Origin: Aureococcus anophagefferens
Taxonomy: Eukaryota > Sar > Pelagophyceae > Pelagomonadales > Pelagomonadaceae
Direction of reading: 5' to 3'
Length of the DNA stretch: 43,981 bases
Assembly (NCBI RefSeq): GCF_000186865.1
Contig: NW_008705573.1
Coordinates: forward strand, 1,073,229-1,117,209
The stretch's first letter is position 1. The number at the start of each line of letters is the position of its first letter. Both the position numbers and the translations under genes were made by a program. Below the pieces are notes generated by a model, which was not told the origin of the DNA, searched no databases, and saw only the letters and a list, made by a program, of their open reading frames with translations. Shown piece after piece: positions 26,852 through 36,043 of this stretch.

Positions 26852-26930
26852 GGGCGGCCTCGCGCGCGCCGCCGCGCCCGCCCCCGCAACGGCGCTCCCG
26901 TGGGCGCGTTAGCGCGAGCTCGGCGGCGCC

Positions 26931-28505
26931 CTAGTGGAACGACGGGGACTGGGGCGGCTTCGCGACGGGCTTCTCCCACTGGCACGCGCCCGTGCTCTCG
27001 TGGACGTAGTAGCACCGGCCGCTCGCGGGGTCCTTCTTCTCCCACCAGCCGTCGCCGACGGGCGCGCAGTCCTTCTGCGCCTCCGCCGGCGGCGCCGCGG
27101 GCGCCGCGGGCGCGGGCGCGGCGGGCTCGAAGGCCGCGGGCTCGAACGCGGCCGGCGCCGCGGCCGGCGGCGCCGCGGGCTCGAACGCGGCCGGCGCGGC
27201 CGGCGGTGCGGCCGCGGCCGGCGCCGCGTCCGGCGCCGCGGCGGGCGCCTGGGCGGGCCCCGGCTGGGCCAGGGCCGCGGGCACGAGCAAACCCTGCTGG
27301 TGCAGCTGGTGGAGCGCGGCCTGCTGCTGCATCGCGTGGTGCAGTTGCAGCTGGTGCGCGGCGAGGAGCCGCGGGTCCGCGGCGCCGCCGGCGCCCAGCA
27401 GGCCCGGGTTGAGGCCCGGCGGGGCCGGGGGGAAGACGACGCCCGGCAACCCCAGCGCGGCCAGGTTCAGCGACCCCGGCGGCGGCTGGACCTTGGGCCG
27501 CCGGCCCCGGGGCTTCTTCGCCGCCGCGGGCCCGCCGTCGCCGCGGGGCTTGTTCACGGACCCCTTGGGCCTCCCGCGCTTCTTGCCCGTCGTCTCGCGC
27601 TTGAGGTGGTAGTTGCGCAGGCACCGCGCCTGCACGTCCGGCGGCAGGTCGCCCGCGCCGTTGACGAGGATCTGCTGGAGCCGCGCGCGCTCCGCGAGGT
27701 CCAAATGCTCCGGGAACGCGACGGCCCAGAACGTGCGCGGCGCCTCGGCGCGCCCCACGGCCGCGGGCTCGGCGTGCGCGCGCTCGCCGAAGCGGTCCGC
27801 GCACGACGGGCACCGCGACTTCTCGAACGTCGCGCCCCCTTCGCCCTTCGCCGGCAGGAGCGCGTCCGCGCAGTCGCCGTGCCAGCAGCCGTAGCAGCCC
27901 GCGACCTCGCAGAAGTAGAGCTCGCGCTCCAGGGCCCCGGCGCCGCCGCACTTGAGGCAGCGGCCGCTGAGCTGCGCGGCGCGCGCGTCCGCGTCGTCGC
28001 GCCGCGGCGCCGCGCGCGCGGGCCGGTCGACCTCGCCGCCCGACGTGCCGTCGACGCAGTTCACGCAGCGGTAGCCCTCGTCGTCCGGGGGCATGCGCAG
28101 TAACCCCGAGCAGCGCAGGTGCGTCTCGCAGTCGCACGCGTCGCAGATGAGCACGTTCGACATCGGCGCGCCCGAATCCGTGACCGTGTACTCGCCGCAC
28201 GTGTCGCAGACGTCGTCGAGCTCGTCGTCGTCCCAGGTCTGCCAGGCCTTCTCCTCCGCGCTGAGGGGCGCCTTCTGGGCCGCGGCCCGGGGGAAATTCG
28301 GCGGCTTGTGCGACTTCTTGTCCGCGTACTGGACGAAGCCCTTGCCGGTGTCGTGCGCCAAATCCGCGAGCGTGCCCCCGAGGTCGAGGAACTCGCCGAC
28401 GGTCGTCGCGGCCTTGTACTTCTCGTAGCGCTCCCAGGACTTGGTCTGGGGGCGCTTCGGGTTGTCGGGCATGCAGGCGAGCTTGCGGTCCAGGTCCGCC
28501 GTCAT
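26931..28505 (-). CDS. PHD-finger / AT-hook / WW-domain chromatin protein
   Basis: 524 aa from ATG 28505 (the frame is open further upstream but not conserved-looking). Order: an N-terminal block NPKRPQTKSWERYEKYKAATTVGEFLDLG, a motif I recall from many algal nuclear proteins. Then a C4HC3 PHD finger at about 100-145 (CDTCGEY...CDACDCETHLRCSG...CVNC). A second Cys/His zinc region follows (CLKCGGAG...CYGCWHGDC...CPSC). AT-hook-like KKRGRPKG and KPRGRRPK come next, then a Gln/His/Leu stretch and a long Ala/Pro linker. It ends in a C-terminal WW domain (GWWEKKDPASGRCYYVHESTGACQWEKP). It probably reads histone tails and recruits Pro-rich partners in transcription. Confidence 0.85.
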   Translation of the reverse strand: MTADLDRKLACMPDNPKRPQTKSWERYEKYKAATTVGEFLDLGGTLADLAHDTGKGFVQYADKKSHKPPNFPRAAAQKAPLSAEEKAWQTWDDDELDDVCDTCGEYTVTDSGAPMSNVLICDACDCETHLRCSGLLRMPPDDEGYRCVNCVDGTSGGEVDRPARAAPRRDDADARAAQLSGRCLKCGGAGALERELYFCEVAGCYGCWHGDCADALLPAKGEGGATFEKSRCPSCADRFGERAHAEPAAVGRAEAPRTFWAVAFPEHLDLAERARLQQILVNGAGDLPPDVQARCLRNYHLKRETTGKKRGRPKGSVNKPRGDGGPAAAKKPRGRRPKVQPPPGSLNLAALGLPGVVFPPAPPGLNPGLLGAGGAADPRLLAAHQLQLHHAMQQQAALHQLHQQGLLVPAALAQPGPAQAPAAAPDAAPAAAAPPAAPAAFEPAAPPAAAPAAFEPAAFEPAAPAPAAPAAPPAEAQKDCAPVGDGWWEKKDPASGRCYYVHESTGACQWEKPVAKPPQSPSFH

Positions 28506-28827
28506 GGTGGTGCGGCGGGTGCCGACCGGGCGCCGTCGGCGGCGGGGTCGCGGTCGGTGCGGACTCGGGGGCGCGCGGACGAGGCGGCGGCGCTGCGGCG
28601 GCGTCGACGCGGCGCGTTTGAACGATGCCAGGAGCCCGGTGCGGCGCCGAGCTCGACTCGATCGAAGCGATCGAGGAGCAAACATCGCCCTATGGCGGCT
28701 CGATGAAGCGTGTTGCACCCCCGCGCACTTGTCGATGCTCATCTACCCGTCCGCCGCCTCGCTCGGGGACGCACCGCGGCGGCGGGCGCGGCTTCGTCTC
28801 GCGGCGCTTCGGACGATAATCTTCTTA
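28506..28827. other. 322-bp spacer with perfect palindrome
   Basis: Between the PHD gene start (28505) and the START gene stop (28828), both minus strand. It contains the palindrome CTCGATCG-AAG-CGATCGAG at 28657-28675 (8-bp perfect arms, 3-nt centre), about 150 bp upstream of the PHD gene's ATG. No gene is seen. Confidence 0.5.
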
Positions 28828-29679
28828 CTATCGCGCGCCCGCCCAGAGCGTGACCTCCGGGCCCGCGACGGGCCGCGCCGGGCGGACCTCGTCGAAGCCC
28901 GAGACCAGCGACTCGAGGAAGACGCGGAGCGCGGGCTTCGGCGGCGGCGCCGGCCCCGCCGCGTCGCGCCGCGCGACGGCTTCCAGCGAACGGATGAACG
29001 TCACGGGCCCCGTCTCCGCGAGCTTCCGCGCGACGGCCGCCGCCGCCCCCTCCGGCTCGATGCCGCAGTCCACGGCCGAGAGCAGCTCGACGTCCGTCTT
29101 CGCCGGGTCGCTCGCCGGCCGGAGCCGCGTGCAGCCGTAGCGCACGGACGACCGCACGTAGCGGTCGCTCGGCGCGGGCGCGCCCGCGTGGTCGTCGACG
29201 GCGTGGTTCACGAAAACCGTGGCGCCGTCGACGGCGCGCACGTGCACGGCCGTCAGGAAGTCGCGCGCCTTGAAGGGCCCGTAGGACGCCGTCGACGTCC
29301 ACGTGATCTGGCTGTCGTCGTCGTACTCGGCGACGGGCACGAGCTCGTGGCAGTGCTCGTTGTACTCCTTCGACCGCGAGCTGTTCTTCAGGATGTTCAC
29401 GACCGTCGCCAGGGGCGCGTCGATCGTGCCCGCGGCTTTTAGGACGTCCCGGTCGTCGCAGTGGCGGAAGACGACGACGCCCGCGGCCTCGTGGACGACG
29501 TCGAAGCGCTGCGCGCTCACGTTCAGCGCCCGGCGCAGCGCGGCGTCGCCGTCGGCGCGGAACGACGCCGGCGCGATGCCCTGGGCGTAGCCGCCGCGCA
29601 GCTTGTGCAGGGCCGGCGCGCGCCGGGGCAGGGGTTTCCTGGACGCGGCGAGGGTCGCCAGGAGGAGTGTGAGGCGCAT
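28828..29679 (-). CDS. START-domain lipid-binding protein, secreted or organelle-targeted
   Basis: 283 aa. The N-terminus MRLTLLLATLAASRKPLPRR is a signal-like hydrophobic run followed by basic residues, fitting ER entry and perhaps plastid import. The rest matches a START domain: FRHCDDRDVLKAAGTIDAPLATVVNILKN, SRSKEYNEHCHELVPVAEYDDDSQITWTST, GPFKARDFLTAVHVRAVDGATVFVNHAVD, then YVRSSVRYGCTRLRP and the C-terminal helix GPVTFIRSLEAVAR. START domains form a hydrophobic cup for sterols, phospholipids or ceramides; the ligand is unknown. It is head-to-head with the VKOR gene over 177 bp. Confidence 0.82.
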   Translation of the reverse strand: MRLTLLLATLAASRKPLPRRAPALHKLRGGYAQGIAPASFRADGDAALRRALNVSAQRFDVVHEAAGVVVFRHCDDRDVLKAAGTIDAPLATVVNILKNSSRSKEYNEHCHELVPVAEYDDDSQITWTSTASYGPFKARDFLTAVHVRAVDGATVFVNHAVDDHAGAPAPSDRYVRSSVRYGCTRLRPASDPAKTDVELLSAVDCGIEPEGAAAAVARKLAETGPVTFIRSLEAVARRDAAGPAPPPKPALRVFLESLVSGFDEVRPARPVAGPEVTLWAGAR

Positions 29680-29856
29680 GTCGCGCCGTTGGCGGTGCCT
29701 CGGTGCTCGGGAGGACGCCGCGCACGTCCGGCGGTCGTAAACGGCGCTTTCAGGCGCCGAACCAACCCGGCGATGTGCACGTCTGATGTAAGCACCGAGG
29801 TGAACCGGGCATCAACATCGTCACAGCCGAGACGTTGCCCCTCTCCCCGCGACACG

Positions 29857-30876
29857 ATGGCCTGCCGCGCCGTCTTCGCCCTCTGCTTCGGAGTGCTCGC
29901 CGCGTCGCTCCAGATCCCGCACCGCTCCAGATGCCTCACGCACCGACGCGCCACCCCCGTCGACACGGCCCCGGACGACGCCGGCGCCGACCTCACGAGC
30001 CGCAAGATCGTCGCGGGCCTCGCCGCGGTCGGCGTCGCGGAGACGGCGTATTTGAGCTACTCGAAGCTCGCGGCGGCGCCGGTCATGTGCGCGTCGCAAG
30101 CCTGCGGCGGCGTGCTCAACTCCGCCTACGCGTCGGTCGCCGGCGTGCCGCTCGCGTTCTTCGGGTTCGCCGCCTACTTTACGACGCTCGCGCTCGCGGC
30201 GGCGCCCCTCGTCGCGCCCGGCCTCGAGAAGAAGACGCGCTGGCCGCTCCTGGCGACGACGAGCGCCATGGGCTGCTTCTCCGCGTGCCTCCTGCTGCTC
30301 CTCGCGTTCCGGCTCCAGGAGTTCTGCGCGCTGTGCGCGGGCTCCGCGGTTCTCACGCTGACGAACGCCGCGGTCCTGCGCGCCTGGAAGGCGGAGGCCC
30401 CGCCGCCGCGCCTCGTCGGCGCCGGCGCCGCGGCGCTCTTCGCGGCGGGCGCGCTCTTCCTCGCGGAGACGGACGTCGCCATGGCGGAGGCGCGCGCCAT
30501 GGTCGCGAACGCGCCGCCCGCGGTCGCCGCGCCCGCGCCCAAGGGCTACGGTGGCCCCGTCTTCACGCCGCCGGACGTCACGAAACCGTCGACGGCGCGG
30601 TCCGCGGCCCTCGCGGCCCACCTCAAGGCCAAGGGCGCGAAGATGTACGGCGCGTACTGGTGCAGCCACTGCTTCAACCAGAAGCAGGAGTTCGGGAAGA
30701 CGGCATACAAGGCCATCGACTACTACGAGTGCGCCGAGGACGGCTACGCCTCGCGGCGCGACGCCTGCCAGGCGCGCGACATCAAGGGCTACCCGACGTG
30801 GGAGATCGGCGGCGCGCTCTACCCCGGCGAGAAGACGCTCGACGAGCTCGCGGCGCTCTCGGGCTTCGTCGAGTAG
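29857..30876 (+). CDS. VKOR-thioredoxin fusion (LTO1-type thiol oxidoreductase)
   Basis: 339 aa. A hydrophobic leader (1-22), then an integral VKOR domain with loop cysteines C78 and C83 (VMCASQACGGVLNS) and the active-site CALC, C157-C160, in the fourth helix region. There is an Ala-rich fifth hydrophobic segment (about 186-204). A thioredoxin-like domain holds WCSHC, C269/C272, and a cis-Pro block GYPTWEIGG, plus an extra Cys pair C292/C304. This is the layout of plant LTO1 and cyanobacterial VKOR homologues, which form disulfides in thylakoid-lumen proteins using quinone and are needed for photosystem II assembly. ATG 29857 is chosen because it starts the leader. Confidence 0.93.
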   Translation: MACRAVFALCFGVLAASLQIPHRSRCLTHRRATPVDTAPDDAGADLTSRKIVAGLAAVGVAETAYLSYSKLAAAPVMCASQACGGVLNSAYASVAGVPLAFFGFAAYFTTLALAAAPLVAPGLEKKTRWPLLATTSAMGCFSACLLLLLAFRLQEFCALCAGSAVLTLTNAAVLRAWKAEAPPPRLVGAGAAALFAAGALFLAETDVAMAEARAMVANAPPAVAAPAPKGYGGPVFTPPDVTKPSTARSAALAAHLKAKGAKMYGAYWCSHCFNQKQEFGKTAYKAIDYYECAEDGYASRRDACQARDIKGYPTWEIGGALYPGEKTLDELAALSGFVE

Positions 30877-31134
30877 TAATGCCGCCTTCTTAGAGCCCGC
30901 GGTACCAGGCCGCGATGGCCGCGCCGACACTTGCGCCGACAAGTGCGCCGACGGCGACTTCGACGGCGTCGTCTCGATCGCGAGCGCGTCCTTCAACGTC
31001 AGCCCCGATGAAACTCCTCGACACAAAGCCAGACCGAGGGGCTGCTTCGAAAGCGCCCCCCGTCGCGGGCGCCGGGCCCTCGTCGTGCCGTCGACCTCGT
31101 CCTCCTCGGCGACGTCCGCTCCGGCCTCGAGGGC

Positions 31135-32262
31135 ATGGGGTACGTGGAAGACGAGACCCGCGAGAAGCAACGGGCGGACCTCCGCGAGCTCGGGGGCACG
31201 CTGCGCGAGTTCGCCGAGCTCGAGGCGCGGCGGCGGAACTGGGGCCCGGCCCAGCGGCGCCTGGGCCTAGCCATGAGCGCCTGGCAGTTCTTCGTCATCC
31301 GGCGGCGCCACGGCCGCTTCCTCGCCAAGGAGCGCGCGCGCCTCCGGGCCCTGGGCCTCGGGCCGCCCGAGGCGCCGCCGCCGGCCGCGTCCGACGACGA
31401 CGGCGGGGACGACGAGCCCGCGCGCGCGGCGCTGCCGCTGCCGAGCTGGGAGTGGTACACGAGCCTCCGGTCGACGCACGGCTCGTCCTGGGGCCGCGCG
31501 CCGCGCCTCTCGCAGTACCCGAGCTGGTCCGGCCCCGCGACGCCCGCGCGGAGGAAGGGCAAGCGGTCGCGCGGCGTCCGGTGGGCGCCGCGGTCGCTGC
31601 CGCCCTGGATGCGGCCCCAGCTCCTCGCCGCCGCGCCGCCGCCCGCCCAGAGCCCCGCGGCGCCGTCCCCGCGGGCGAAGAAGGTGCGGGGCGCGCCGCG
31701 GCCGCCCAAGATCCCCCGGAGCCCGACGACGCCGAAGCGTCCCCGGACCGTGAGCTTCGACGGCGCGCGCGGCCCCGACCCGCCGCCGTCGCCGTCGCGC
31801 TTCCCCGCCCTCGAGGCCCGGGCGCCGGCGTCGCCGGACCGCGCGTCGGCGTCGACGGCCCGGGCGCCGGCGTCGCCGGACCGCGCGTCGGCGTCGACGG
31901 CCTCCGTGCGGGCGCCGCGCACCGCGTCGACGTCGCTCGGCAGCCCGCTCTCGTCCTACCGGAAGCTCGCGCCGCGCGTGGGCCGCGACGACCCCGACGG
32001 CGACTTCAAGGACCTCGCCCACGACAAGTTCGCCGTCTACGCCCTGACCTGGCCGCCGAAGCGCGCCGCGGGCTTCCACCGGGCCGGGCGCAAGGCCTTC
32101 GGCGCCGCGGCGAACCGCGTCAACAACCGGAAGACGATCCTCGCGGCCGGCTCCTTCTCGACGGTGGAGTACGTCACGAAGACGTCCACGTCGCCGCGGG
32201 GCCGCGAGGCGCGCGTCACGCTCAAGCCCGCCGACGACTTCGACCGCGTCGTCGCCGCGTGA
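31135..32262 (+). CDS. basic Pro/Ser/Ala-rich orphan protein
   Basis: 375 aa from ATG 31135. An N-terminal helical section (EKQRADLRELGGTLREFAELEARRRNW, AWQFFVIRRRHGRFLAKERARLRAL) looks like a coiled coil. A disordered Pro/Arg region follows, with two copies of a 14-residue repeat (ARAPASPDRASAST). A more ordered C-terminus ends DDPDGDFKDLAHDKFAVYALTWPP... and AAGSFSTVEYVTKT. No domain is recognised. The upstream 258 bp include other open frames (from 30915), so an upstream exon is possible. Its stop is 54 bp from the convergent PEBP-like gene. Confidence 0.65.
   Translation: MGYVEDETREKQRADLRELGGTLREFAELEARRRNWGPAQRRLGLAMSAWQFFVIRRRHGRFLAKERARLRALGLGPPEAPPPAASDDDGGDDEPARAALPLPSWEWYTSLRSTHGSSWGRAPRLSQYPSWSGPATPARRKGKRSRGVRWAPRSLPPWMRPQLLAAAPPPAQSPAAPSPRAKKVRGAPRPPKIPRSPTTPKRPRTVSFDGARGPDPPPSPSRFPALEARAPASPDRASASTARAPASPDRASASTASVRAPRTASTSLGSPLSSYRKLAPRVGRDDPDGDFKDLAHDKFAVYALTWPPKRAAGFHRAGRKAFGAAANRVNNRKTILAAGSFSTVEYVTKTSTSPRGREARVTLKPADDFDRVVAA
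31816..31899 (+). repeat. two tandem 42-bp coding repeats
   Basis: Perfect or near-perfect copies at 31816-31857 and 31858-31899 encode ARAPASPDRASAST twice. It is an in-frame minisatellite inside the basic orphan gene. Confidence 0.9.
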
Positions 32263-32316
32263 CGCGCGCGTCCGTTATAAATCGCCCCGCGCGCCGCCGG
32301 CGCGGCCCGGGGCCGC

Positions 32317-33095
32317 CTACTCGGGCGCGCTCGGCTCGAGGTCCGGCGCCCAGGCCTCGGCGTCGAGCTTGAAGGGCGTCGCGCAGACCGGCGCGCCGAG
32401 GTCCAGCGCGTCGGCGACCGCCGCGACGGTGAAGTCGGCCGCCGACGCCGCGGCCGTCGCCGCGGCCGCGTCGACCGCCGCGGAGCAGAAGAGCAGGTAC
32501 ATGTACCAGGACCCCTCGGCCAGGCCGGCGTCCTTGGGCGCCACGTAGGGCACGAGCTCCGTGCCCGCCGCGATGAGGTTGCCGCCGCTCATGGGCGCGA
32601 AGTGGCACCGATCGTGGACGACGGGCGCGTTCGCCACCAGCCACAGGCACTTCTGCGCCCCCGCCGCCGGGTCGTAGCCGACGAACATGAGCGTGAACGC
32701 GTCGGCCTCGTCGAAGATCTTCGTCGGCTGGACCTGGATCGCCGTCGGCGGCTCGTCGAAGCCGCCGCACGCCGCGACGCCCGGCGCCGAGTGGCAGTTG
32801 ATGTCCCCGGACCGCGAGCACACGACGATGGCGGCCTTCGTCGGGTAGCCCGCGATCTCCGGGGGCTGGACGCCTAGCGGCAGCACGGCGGGCTCGAGGC
32901 CGAGCCCCGCGTAGGCGCCGCTGGGCACGTGGAAGGGGCTCGGCATGCCGCAGAACGGCCAGTCCGTCGTGCCCCAGTTGACCTTGAGCAGCCCGTCCTC
33001 GCCGACCTACGGTCGTTCGTGACGCGCGCGCGGCGCCGGCGTCGTACCTCGACGTCCGGGAAGAGCTCCTTCGCGGGCTTGGACGAGCACACCAT
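32317..33095 (-). CDS. phosphatidylethanolamine-binding-protein (PEBP)-like
   Basis: Exons 33048-33095 (16 codons) and 32317-33006, 245 aa, separated by a 41-nt GT-AG intron (GTACGACG...CCGTAG) at phase 0. PEBP-like features: PPEIAGYPTKAAIVVCSRSGDINC, TLMFVGYDPAAG (where PEBPs have the DPD-x-P ligand loop; here reduced to YDP), CLWLVANAP (HWLVVN-like) and LVPYVAPKDAGLAEGSWYMYLLFCS (VPYVGP-P-x-G-HRY-FLLF block). The His of the ligand site is replaced. PEBPs bind phospholipid head groups and modulate kinases or flowering; the role here is unknown. Start ATG 33095 gives a short first exon, so an additional 5' exon is possible. Confidence 0.75.
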
Positions 33096-33216
33096 ACTGA
33101 GTGGCTGCCCCGCTGCTTCTCCTGCGAAGCCGAAAAACGCCGCGCGCAGGCCGGGGGTCTCGCGGACTCCGGAGTCGGTCCCGGGGTGCGACGCCTCGTC
33201 GTCACCACGATGGACG

Positions 33217-34500
33217 TTAGTAGTCGTCGACGTAGCAGCCGGACGCGTCGAGGACCGTCGCCCCCGCGGCCGCGGCGGCGGCGTCGTCCGCGCGCGGCCG
33301 CTCCGCGCCGAGGAGGTCGAAGAACGCGTCCGGCAGCGCGCCGCCGTCGAGGTCGTACCAGTCGCTGTACATGAGGAGCGCGTGGGCGACGAGCCGCGCG
33401 CGGTCCCGCCGCGGCGCCGCGCCCGGGTCCGCGCGGAGCGCGTCGAAGGCCGGGACCGCGCCGTCGAGCGCGCCGTCGGCGACGAGGTGCGTCGGCGGCG
33501 CGTCCGCGCGCCGGAACGTCGCCGCGAGGGAGATGCGCGGCTCCCGCGCGCCGGCGCCGCAGAGGCCGCCCCAGTGGATGACGTTGTGCCAGCAGAGCAC
33601 GTCGCCCGGCGCGAGCGGCACCGGCCGCGCGGCGCCGATGGGGAAGCGGAGCTTCGTCGCGCCGGCCTCGAAGCCCGGCAGCGCCGGCCGCAGGTGGTCG
33701 TAGTGGCCGTCGTCGGCGTAGCAGGCGTCGAACTCCCGGGGCACGACCCAGAGGCACCCGTTGTCCGCGGCGGCCTCCGTAAAGGGCAGCCACGTGTTCA
33801 ACACCTTGGGCGCGCCGTCGGGGAAGTGGGCGTCGCCGTACGTGAAGTCGCGGTGCGGCAGGCCGAAGCTCTCGCCGACGCGCGCGCACCGCGTCTTCCG
33901 CGCCGGGGTCGTCGTCCCGTGGCGCCGCAGGCTCCAGATGAACATCGACGGCTCGAGCACGCAGTCGCCGAGCACGCGCCGCGCGAGGTCCCAGCTCCGC
34001 GCGACGCCGCGCCAGGGCGCGTCGCAGAGCAGCGCGAAGACCGGCGGCCAGCCGGCCGCTTCGACCTTTCGGACGACGTCCGTGCAGTCGCGCCAGAGGG
34101 CCGCGTCGGACGCGTCGCGCGCGGCGAAGTAGCCGTCGCCGCCGCCGAGCGCCGCCCGGGCGGCGGCAACGTCGAAGTCCGCGGCGGGCGCGCGCCGCGC
34201 CGACGGCGCCTCGAAGGCCCGCCAGTACGAGGCCTCGGCGAGCGCGTCGGCCGCGGCGTCGCCGTTCGCGCAGCGCTGCAGGAGTGTGGACGCGGTCGTC
34301 GTCGCCGGCGGCGGCGGCGTCGCGTCGGCGTCGGCGTCGAACATGGACGACGCGACGAGGCCGCCGAGGAAGCTGAACGACTTGGCATTGAGGTCCTCGT
34401 CCTCGACCGGTTTCGGCGCTGGTTTTGGCGCTGGTTTGGGCTTCTGCGGTACGTCCAAGGCGCCGAATTTGCGCGTCTGCACGAGCACCAATGGCGCCAT
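33217..34500 (-). CDS. phytanoyl-CoA dioxygenase (PhyH)-family Fe(II)/2OG oxygenase
   Basis: 427 aa from ATG 34500; upstream in-frame codons contain no ATG. A Pro/Lys repeat (KPKPAPKPAPKP) and an Ala-rich stretch precede the catalytic fold. The iron triad is H216-x-D218 (GLPHRDFTYGD) with a distal His at 305 or 309 (VLCWHNVIHWGG), and R322 (PRISLAATFR) is the likely 2-oxoglutarate carboxylate ligand. The core LNTWLPFTEAAADNGCLWVVPREF is typical of PhyH-family hydroxylases. Substrates in this family range from phytanoyl-CoA to secondary metabolites and cannot be told here. It is head-to-head with the secreted orphan over 130 bp. Confidence 0.88.
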   Translation of the reverse strand: MAPLVLVQTRKFGALDVPQKPKPAPKPAPKPVEDEDLNAKSFSFLGGLVASSMFDADADATPPPPATTTASTLLQRCANGDAAADALAEASYWRAFEAPSARRAPAADFDVAAARAALGGGDGYFAARDASDAALWRDCTDVVRKVEAAGWPPVFALLCDAPWRGVARSWDLARRVLGDCVLEPSMFIWSLRRHGTTTPARKTRCARVGESFGLPHRDFTYGDAHFPDGAPKVLNTWLPFTEAAADNGCLWVVPREFDACYADDGHYDHLRPALPGFEAGATKLRFPIGAARPVPLAPGDVLCWHNVIHWGGLCGAGAREPRISLAATFRRADAPPTHLVADGALDGAVPAFDALRADPGAAPRRDRARLVAHALLMYSDWYDLDGGALPDAFFDLLGAERPRADDAAAAAAGATVLDASGCYVDDY

Positions 34501-34630
34501 GACGCGGTCACCAGGGTTGCGTTCAGAGTTCGCAGCGCATACGATCACCAGGGCGTGCTAAATTGCAGCACATCGCTCGCCTAAGCAACATCAGCCTGAA
34601 AAAGGTAAACGAGGGCGAGTTTAGTGGCGT

Positions 34631-36019
34631 ATGATGGCTGCGAGGCAGCCCGCCCGGCCGCTGGCCGTCGTGGCGCTCGTCTTCGCGCTGGCGCTCGTCG
34701 CCGGCGCTCGTCGCCGGCGCGGCGCGCCGCTCCTGGGCTTCGCCGAGACCGTGCGCGTCTCCGCCGCGACGACGACGATGACCTCCCGCGGCCCGCTCGT
34801 GCCCTTCAACAGTAGCGACTGGCGGCTCCAGAAGATGACGCACCTGTCGAGCCTCGCGACGCTCAACTCGACGCTCCACCTCTTCACGACCTACCTCGCG
34901 GGCTCGCTCACGGACTGCCCGTCGGACCTGGGCTGCTCCGTGCGGCGGGCCAAGTTCGGCGTGCGCTTCGGCACGCACTCCGGCGCGCTCCAGTTCCTCG
35001 CGGCGCCCCTCTTCGACGACCTCGGCGAGGCCGACGGCTGGATCGCATACTTCCGCGAACTCCACGGCGACATGCGGAACTTCGACGCCTTTATGCACAA
35101 CAAGGTCGTCCTCTACGCGCGGGACCTCGCGACGTACGCCGGGCCTTTAATCGCGGACGGCATCCCGCTCATGCTGCGGTCCTCCGTGGACGCCGACGGC
35201 GCCGACGTGCTCCACCTCGGGCTCCAGGTCGAGGGCGTCGTCTTCGAGCTCGTCGGCGCCGCGGGCGACATGCCGGGCGCGCGAGCGCCGGCGTGGAGCG
35301 CGGACGAGTGCCCCGCGGCGCACGCGCTGCCCTTCACGCTCGCCTACCTGTCGGACCTCGTCGGCCTCGCGGACGACGCCGACGACGACTTCGCGCTCTA
35401 CGCGAACGAGCCGCTGCTGGCCGTGACGCTGGGCATGACGCAGCACGGGGTTACTAGCGCGGGCGCGGCCGCGCGCTACGAGCACGCGGCCGTGCTCACG
35501 GGCGCGTCCCACAACGTGACCCACGCCTCGGCGACGTGCGTCGTCGTCGACATGGGCTGGGAGTCGCAGCCCGGCGTCGCGATCCGCTTCGTCGACAACG
35601 CGGCGGCGCCGAGCGGGTCGCGGTCCCTCGCGGACTACGACGCCTACGTGCGCCGCGACCACGAGGCCTTTCTCTACGACGAGGACGGCGAGCAGAACCC
35701 GGACGGCTGGGACCGGTACCTGGACCAGCACCTGGGCATCTGGTACTCGGGCGGCGAGGCGAGCTGCCAGGCCCGCGCGTCCGCGCTGCGCGTGCTGCTG
35801 GCGGACGTGCCGTACGCGGAGAGGCAGCAGCCGGACGCGCACCTGTTCTACGCGGGCTACGACGGCCCTTTTGCTTTGGAATACCAGTTCGAACACTGCG
35901 ACGCGGACCGCGCGGACGCGCCCGCGGAGTGCGGCTGCACGGGCAACAACAACGAGGACACGTGGTACAACCTCACGGGCGACGCGTGCTGGGCCATGGG
36001 CGACGACTGGTGCGAGTAA
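34631..36019 (+). CDS. secreted or type II membrane orphan protein
   Basis: 462 aa. Hydrophobic N-terminal segment (PLAVVALVFALALVAGA, about 9-26) followed by RRRR suggests a signal anchor. Several NxS/T sequons (NSS, NST, NVT, NLT) and many Cys (C-terminal AECGCTGNNNEDTWYNLTGDACWAMGDDWCE) point to extracellular or luminal folding with disulfides. Repeated hallmarks include RRDHEAFLYDEDGEQNPDGWDRYLDQHLGIWY and the internal TTYLAGSLTDCPSDLGCSVRRAKFGVRFGTHSG. No family is recognised. The stop is only 24 bp from the convergent ankyrin gene stop. Confidence 0.75.
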   Translation: MMAARQPARPLAVVALVFALALVAGARRRRGAPLLGFAETVRVSAATTTMTSRGPLVPFNSSDWRLQKMTHLSSLATLNSTLHLFTTYLAGSLTDCPSDLGCSVRRAKFGVRFGTHSGALQFLAAPLFDDLGEADGWIAYFRELHGDMRNFDAFMHNKVVLYARDLATYAGPLIADGIPLMLRSSVDADGADVLHLGLQVEGVVFELVGAAGDMPGARAPAWSADECPAAHALPFTLAYLSDLVGLADDADDDFALYANEPLLAVTLGMTQHGVTSAGAAARYEHAAVLTGASHNVTHASATCVVVDMGWESQPGVAIRFVDNAAAPSGSRSLADYDAYVRRDHEAFLYDEDGEQNPDGWDRYLDQHLGIWYSGGEASCQARASALRVLLADVPYAERQQPDAHLFYAGYDGPFALEYQFEHCDADRADAPAECGCTGNNNEDTWYNLTGDACWAMGDDWCE

Positions 36020-36043
36020 GGGTTAGCGCATGTGTGGGCGCGC

